Shown here: positions 33,303-36,954 of the stretch, one piece after another
Layout: each line of letters begins with the position of its first letter
Position numbering within the stretch: the first letter of the stretch is position 1
Assembly: GCA_900322215.1 (NCBI GenBank)
Contig: ONYW01000013.1
Coordinates: 32,600-69,553 of the forward strand
DNA: 36,954 nucleotides
Reading direction: 5' to 3'
Source of the DNA: an uncultured Eubacteriales bacterium
Lineage (GTDB): Bacteria; Bacillota; Clostridia; Christensenellales; CAG-917
Made by a program: the position numbers and the translations under genes
Notes under the pieces: model-generated
Seen by the model: only the letters and a program-made list of their open reading frames with translations
Told to the model about the DNA's origin: nothing
Databases searched by the model: none

Positions 33303-33881
33303 TTATTTGTTTGTATAACCCATCAAAGAAATCTTGATTTTTTTGTCGTTAGAGGTCTTGTTGTAGTTCATTTGTTTCATGATACGGCGAGTCAAACGGT
33401 CGGCTGCGACGATGCCCTTTATATTGTACGGCTTTTCCGCGTCGGAAATTATGCTGACGTCACCCGTATGCACGAGGCGTTGCAACAGGCGTTGCCTGCT
33501 CTCGACGATTCTTATCTCGGAGAGCGGAATGATGGCGTTTTGCACGTCGAATACGCCGTATCTCACGACGACTTTGTCCTCGGTCAGTATAAGTTCTTTG
33601 CTATACAGCGATATCGCCTGCAATATGACGAGCAAAAGCACGAACCCGGCACAGCCGAGTATCGCCCATTTGAGTCCGACAAAATATTTCTCCTCGGCAA
33701 TAGCCCAACCGAACTTTTCGTTTGCAAAATTTATAAGTTGCGAGCCGAATATCCAAAGAACCGCAATAATTCCGCCAAGCACGAGAGCGATGATAAGTTG
33801 TCTCGCAAACACCCAAGACGAAAACTTGGCTTTTGCGACGATACGTTCGGATTTAGAATACTTTCTTTCCAGCGTTTTCAT
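33303..33881 (-). CDS. Bacterial PH-domain (YdbT/DUF304-like) membrane protein
   Basis: A 192-residue protein with two transmembrane helices (about 26-48 and 71-92), followed by a bacterial PH domain (about 93-172). The PH part contains SKELILTEDKVVVRYGVFD, the IPLSEIRIVESRQ strand and VSIISDAEKPYNIKGI, which are typical of the bPH_2 family. The basic N-terminus suggests both termini face the cytoplasm. Function is generally unknown; such proteins are membrane-associated. AAGGAG four bases before the ATG supports the start. It lies 14 bases after the stop of the GH127-like gene, whose TAG overlaps the ribosome binding region, so the two are co-transcribed. Confidence 0.82.
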   Translation of the reverse strand: MKTLERKYSKSERIVAKAKFSSWVFARQLIIALVLGGIIAVLWIFGSQLINFANEKFGWAIAEEKYFVGLKWAILGCAGFVLLLVILQAISLYSKELILTEDKVVVRYGVFDVQNAIIPLSEIRIVESRQRLLQRLVHTGDVSIISDAEKPYNIKGIVAADRLTRRIMKQMNYNKTSNDKKIKISLMGYTNK

Positions 33882-33895
33882 AAAACTCCTTCTCC

Positions 33896-35845
33896 CTATT
33901 TAAGGCATTTAGGGAATTCCGCGATTCTGAGCAGCGTACACCCGACGGGAATATACGCGCGTTCAAGGCTCTCCTCCGAATAATCGGGTTTTTTCGGTAT
34001 TTCGGCAAAGCCGTTCACGTCGTAGTCCCAGTTGGCGATGTTCTTTGACCGTATGAGCAACTCGAACGGTGGCACGTCAAACGAAAACGGACGCTCGCCT
34101 ATTTCGTGTACTACGGTGCGCTCGGGCTCGAACAAAGTTCTCACTCCTCCGCTCGCCTTTCTTGCGAGTATCGGCGACACCGAAAAGCGTTTTACAAAGT
34201 TGATATAGAACACTCTCCTGTCCTCCGCGCTGACCTTTATGTCGGCGGGGACTTTTTCGCTCATGAGGAGATTGCCCTTGTAGAGACTCACACAGCCTCT
34301 TCTCGTCTCCTCGGCGACGAGAGGAATGTCCATCTTTATCATGAACGTACTGCCCGTTTTCAGCACGCATTTTACGGAAATTTGCTTTGTTCCGCTCGCG
34401 ACGACCTGTCCTCCCGAAATGAGTTGTATCGTTGTGTGTTTCGGCGCGCGGAAGTTGATTTTGACTTCGGGTTCTCCGTCAACGTTGTCGACTCTGAACG
34501 CGACGGTGTTCCTGAACGGGTAGCCCGTGCGTTCCGTCACCGTCATGTGACAGCCCGCCACGCGAATGTCCATCTTGCACGGAGTGTAGGTGAGGAAGTT
34601 GATTTCTTCGTTTTTTATCATGCACGCCGTTTGCAAATAGAGCGGATATGCCGACAGCACCGCAACGGAGCCTCTCGTGAGTTTTTTCGTGTAGAAGGCG
34701 TTGTCTTCTTCGGCATACGGCAACTTGCGCTGTACGGACGCCTCAATTTGGTTGACGAGCACGAGGTCTTGAACAGCCGAGCAGTCGTCGAAGGTCGCGG
34801 ACGGTATCACGTTGAAGACTATGCGTTCAAGAAGGTCCATAAGCGCATAATCCCCCGTCTCTTTCACGACTTCGACAAGAGATTCTATCATTTCCACCGC
34901 GGCAAGCACGTCGACAGCGTCCGTGGCGGACGCCGCTCCGAGTCTCGGCGAGCAAGCGAACATACCCATCGCCGTACCGTGGTAGCGCGTGAGCGAGGAC
35001 ACGAGTTTTAAAGACAGGTGCTTGAGTTCGTCATCGCCGATAAATCTACCGTAGACGGCGGGATATTTGACTGCCTTTGCAAGATTTACGCCGTCCGTCT
35101 CGACAAGCACTTGGTGTGCCTTTTTGCGCCACTCCTTGTCAACCAAATCATGGTCGAAAGGCTTGAGTTTTGCCGCAAGTTTGTACGGCTCGTATGCGGC
35201 GACTTTTTTGAGAGTCCGCTTTGCCGCGCTCGGTCTCACGTACTTATAGTACGAACTCTTGTATGGGAACTTTGCGGAAAGTTTGAACCAGTCGTTTGAC
35301 GTATCGCGAAGTCTCTCCCCGAGGTCTTGCAACCATTCGAGGTCGGTCTCGCGGTAGAGTGCCTCTATTGCTGGAATTTCTTCGAGCAAGCGCGCGCGGG
35401 AGTCAAACCAACACGGAGACACCGCATAGGTGTTGAATTGGTTTTTGAAAAACTTTTTGAGGAAAGGAAGAATCCTTTCGTCTCCCGTATATTCGTGATA
35501 GGTGACGAGCGCCTTTATAGCTTCTATCTTCGGAGTGAGCGATCTCGTCTCTTTCGGGCCGAAATCTCCGCCTTCGTTTGCGGAATTAAAAATCGGCGTG
35601 AGCAGGCTGTACGCTTTGTCTTTAAGATTCTTGTCGTCGAGTGCGGCGGCAAGCAGGACGAGCCCGCGCACGTACCTTGGCAAAAATTCTCCGTTCAGCC
35701 ACTCGCCCGATTTGACAAGACCGGAAAGCGCGCCGAGTCTCTTTTGAAGCGAATACATCGACTGTATCTCCTTTTCGATCCAGCCCTCGGGACGAATTGC
35801 GCCAAGAGGCAGTTTTTTCAAGTTTTTGTCAACCGATTTTGCCAA
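33896..35845 (-). CDS. GH127/DUF1680-like protein lacking catalytic cysteines (probable pseudoenzyme)
   Basis: A 649-residue protein with the layout of the beta-L-arabinofuranosidase family. It has an LPLGAIRPEGWI start (12-23), WLNGEFLPRYVRGLVLLA (49-65), the alpha/alpha-barrel helices, KETGD followed by LLERIVFN (328-345), and C-terminal beta domains with GYPFRNTVAFRV. In the active family, zinc and the nucleophile involve an E-x-C motif 18 residues before TGD and a later Cys-Cys pair. At those places this protein has Asp312-Val-Leu314 and a KKLTRGSV stretch (387-394), so the zinc ligands and nucleophile appear absent. No signal peptide is seen, so it is probably cytoplasmic. The start is TTG, with AGGTG five bases before it. 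It may bind a sugar or have changed chemistry; the alignment is by eye. Confidence 0.78.
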   Translation of the reverse strand: MAKSVDKNLKKLPLGAIRPEGWIEKEIQSMYSLQKRLGALSGLVKSGEWLNGEFLPRYVRGLVLLAAALDDKNLKDKAYSLLTPIFNSANEGGDFGPKETRSLTPKIEAIKALVTYHEYTGDERILPFLKKFFKNQFNTYAVSPCWFDSRARLLEEIPAIEALYRETDLEWLQDLGERLRDTSNDWFKLSAKFPYKSSYYKYVRPSAAKRTLKKVAAYEPYKLAAKLKPFDHDLVDKEWRKKAHQVLVETDGVNLAKAVKYPAVYGRFIGDDELKHLSLKLVSSLTRYHGTAMGMFACSPRLGAASATDAVDVLAAVEMIESLVEVVKETGDYALMDLLERIVFNVIPSATFDDCSAVQDLVLVNQIEASVQRKLPYAEEDNAFYTKKLTRGSVAVLSAYPLYLQTACMIKNEEINFLTYTPCKMDIRVAGCHMTVTERTGYPFRNTVAFRVDNVDGEPEVKINFRAPKHTTIQLISGGQVVASGTKQISVKCVLKTGSTFMIKMDIPLVAEETRRGCVSLYKGNLLMSEKVPADIKVSAEDRRVFYINFVKRFSVSPILARKASGGVRTLFEPERTVVHEIGERPFSFDVPPFELLIRSKNIANWDYDVNGFAEIPKKPDYSEESLERAYIPVGCTLLRIAEFPKCLK

Positions 35846-35944
35846 TTTTTCACCTGTCTTAATTTGTTGTTTCTTTTTGTTTTATTTGCAAAACAAAGAT
35901 TTTACACGCACGATTTTGCAAGATAAAGTGCTTGTTGTGCGATT

Positions 35945-36586
35945 TTATTTGTATCGTTTTTCTTTGCGCATGTCGCCTACGGTCTTTTTTTGCATCTCGC
36001 CGGCTTTGAAGTTCGTGACTCTTACGCTATAGTTTTTCGCGATATGTCTGCGCGATATATACTCCGCGAGCGACACGAGGCTGATGACGAGTTTTACAAC
36101 GCCGACTATTGCGTTGCCGACAAAGATAAAACCGCGTTTGAAGTCAAACTTCTCCCCGCTTTCCCAAATACCCACCATGGTGATCGCGGTGAGCACCAAA
36201 AACGCGAGATTTGTGAGCGCCTTAAAAATCTTTATCGCCTTGCCGTACGCCTTCATGCTCGCACTGCTTTCCGGGTGCTTGTATATGACGGCGCAAAGAA
36301 TGATAAACGCAAACACGTACGCGATGAGCAAAGCGAGAATGACGTAGGATATCGTCCCCTCAACCCAGTTTTTCGCAAGCAATACGGACGTCGTGATTAT
36401 TGCAAACACCGTGGATATAATCGTCCAAACAATGTCAAAGCGTCGCAGGTGTTTGTCCTTTTTTGCGAACTCCCTTTCGACCTGCGCCCGTGCGTTCATA
36501 ATTTCGTCCTCGGTATACTTTGCCGAAAGCGCACTGCTCTCGTGCACCCTATACGAAGACGGCGAAAACTTGGCCTTTTTGCTCAT
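35945..36586 (-). CDS. Uncharacterised four-helix membrane protein
   Basis: A 213-residue protein I do not recognise. A charged, Lys/Glu-rich N-terminus (1-50) with coiled-coil-like TEDEIMNARAQVEREFAKKD precedes four hydrophobic segments (about 52-70, 78-102, 123-141, 153-175). A basic C-terminal tail follows, ending KKTVGDMRKEKRYK. Both termini are probably cytoplasmic. It is the first gene of a minus-strand unit with the GH127-like and PH-domain genes, separated from the next by 99 bases. The start is the first ATG giving the charged N-terminus; its ribosome binding site is weak. The structured repeat copy B lies just upstream, in what could be its leader. Confidence 0.7.
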   Translation of the reverse strand: MSKKAKFSPSSYRVHESSALSAKYTEDEIMNARAQVEREFAKKDKHLRRFDIVWTIISTVFAIITTSVLLAKNWVEGTISYVILALLIAYVFAFIILCAVIYKHPESSASMKAYGKAIKIFKALTNLAFLVLTAITMVGIWESGEKFDFKRGFIFVGNAIVGVVKLVISLVSLAEYISRRHIAKNYSVRVTNFKAGEMQKKTVGDMRKEKRYK

Positions 36587-36635
36587 AGGTGTTGTGTTTC
36601 TCTCTTATGCTACTGGCTATCGCTGTGAAACCTTA

Positions 36636-36909
36636 ATGAAGTTACCTTTCTCCTTCGTATGGGCTGACGTCGTTCAACCCTAAATGCAACACCCCTTCCT
36701 GCTCCGCCAGTTTTCCCCACCGCGGAACCTATCGAACACAAGTCCCAATGCTCTAAGGAACAAACAGGACTGGTCGCATTGGGACGTTGCTATCCTCTGC
36801 AAGAGTGTATTACTCGCTCCGGGGACACCAAGTCGGCGCTCTAAAATCAGGTTTCCTCTATTCTTTGCCACTTCGCCTTTGGGACGCTCCGCAACAGAAT
36901 GTCCCAAAG
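36636..36909. repeat. Dispersed structured repeat, copy B
   Basis: Homologous to 3164-3360 in the same orientation, with an extra ~30-base insertion near 36665-36700. The central stem is GTCCCAATGC (36742-36751) with GCATTGGGAC (36776-36785), closing a 24-base loop. It differs from copy A by two compensatory A-T to C-G changes. After the homologous block ends, a perfect 9-bp stem CTTTGGGAC/GTCCCAAAG (36877-36885 with 36901-36909) follows. The element continues towards the window edge, with no gene visible in 36587-36954. On the minus strand it lies directly upstream of the four-helix membrane protein gene. Confidence 0.7.
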
Positions 36910-36954
36910 TCTCGTACTGAGTGCAGACCGAGGCACTCCAGGGACTCCGCCTTG

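Noticed and set aside
36680-36920. Small genes in repeat copy B (both strands)
   Set aside because: The frames overlap a structured repeat and are not kept in copy A, where the same sequence blocks occur with different frames.

Overview
The window looks like a chromosomal segment of an uncultured, endospore-forming clostridial Bacillota, probably of gut Clostridia type. The support is an adjacent spmA-spmB pair, an AgrA/AgrC-like LytTR and GHKL two-component pair, Gram-positive style GGAGG ribosome binding sites, consensus sigma-A promoters, and a DUF1858 protein. Base composition is about 50-55% G+C outside a few AT-rich stretches. Nothing is placed by database comparison; all family names come from reading motifs.

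Layout. Positions 1-1714 (+): the 3' part of a LytTR response regulator overlapping a GHKL sensor kinase, closed by a terminator. Positions 1954-3101 (+): spmA and spmB, closed by a terminator. Positions 3102-3943: a gene-free block with a structured dispersed repeat, a cluster of perfect hairpins and three tandem units with covarying outer stems. Positions 3944-31979 (-): a run of four genes that could form one transcription unit. In transcription order these are a giant lipoprotein gene (8,506 codons, 69% of the window), an SPFH protein with three zinc ribbons, a tail-anchored double zinc-ribbon membrane protein, and a DUF1858 redox-type protein. Positions 32037-32272: a divergent promoter region. 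Positions 32273-33247 (+): an HGSNAT-like membrane acyltransferase with a bidirectional terminator. Positions 33303-36586 (-): a three-gene unit of a four-helix membrane protein, a GH127-like protein without its catalytic residues, and a bacterial PH-domain membrane protein. Positions 36636-36909: a second copy of the structured repeat.

The main object is the giant lipoprotein. It has a clean lipobox. About 15 degenerate modules follow, each with a beta motif of the form GIYYxxGxLYIDLSxxGxxKI and usually a short Ala/Asp/Glu-rich linker after it. The C-terminus holds about 13 Ig-like (Big_4-like) repeats. The modules look like amphipathic, lipid-binding-protein-like half-barrels (LppX/LolA-like), but this is inference. 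Its location directly upstream of an SPFH/zinc-ribbon pair resembling B. subtilis YdjI/YdjG suggests an envelope-homeostasis role. I do not recognise the full-length protein as any described system.

Two further observations rest directly on sequence. The dispersed repeat copies at 3164-3360 and 36636-36909 share a 10-bp stem with two compensatory base-pair changes. Two of the tandem units at 3605-3945 share an outer stem, also with compensatory changes. Both point to selected secondary structure.
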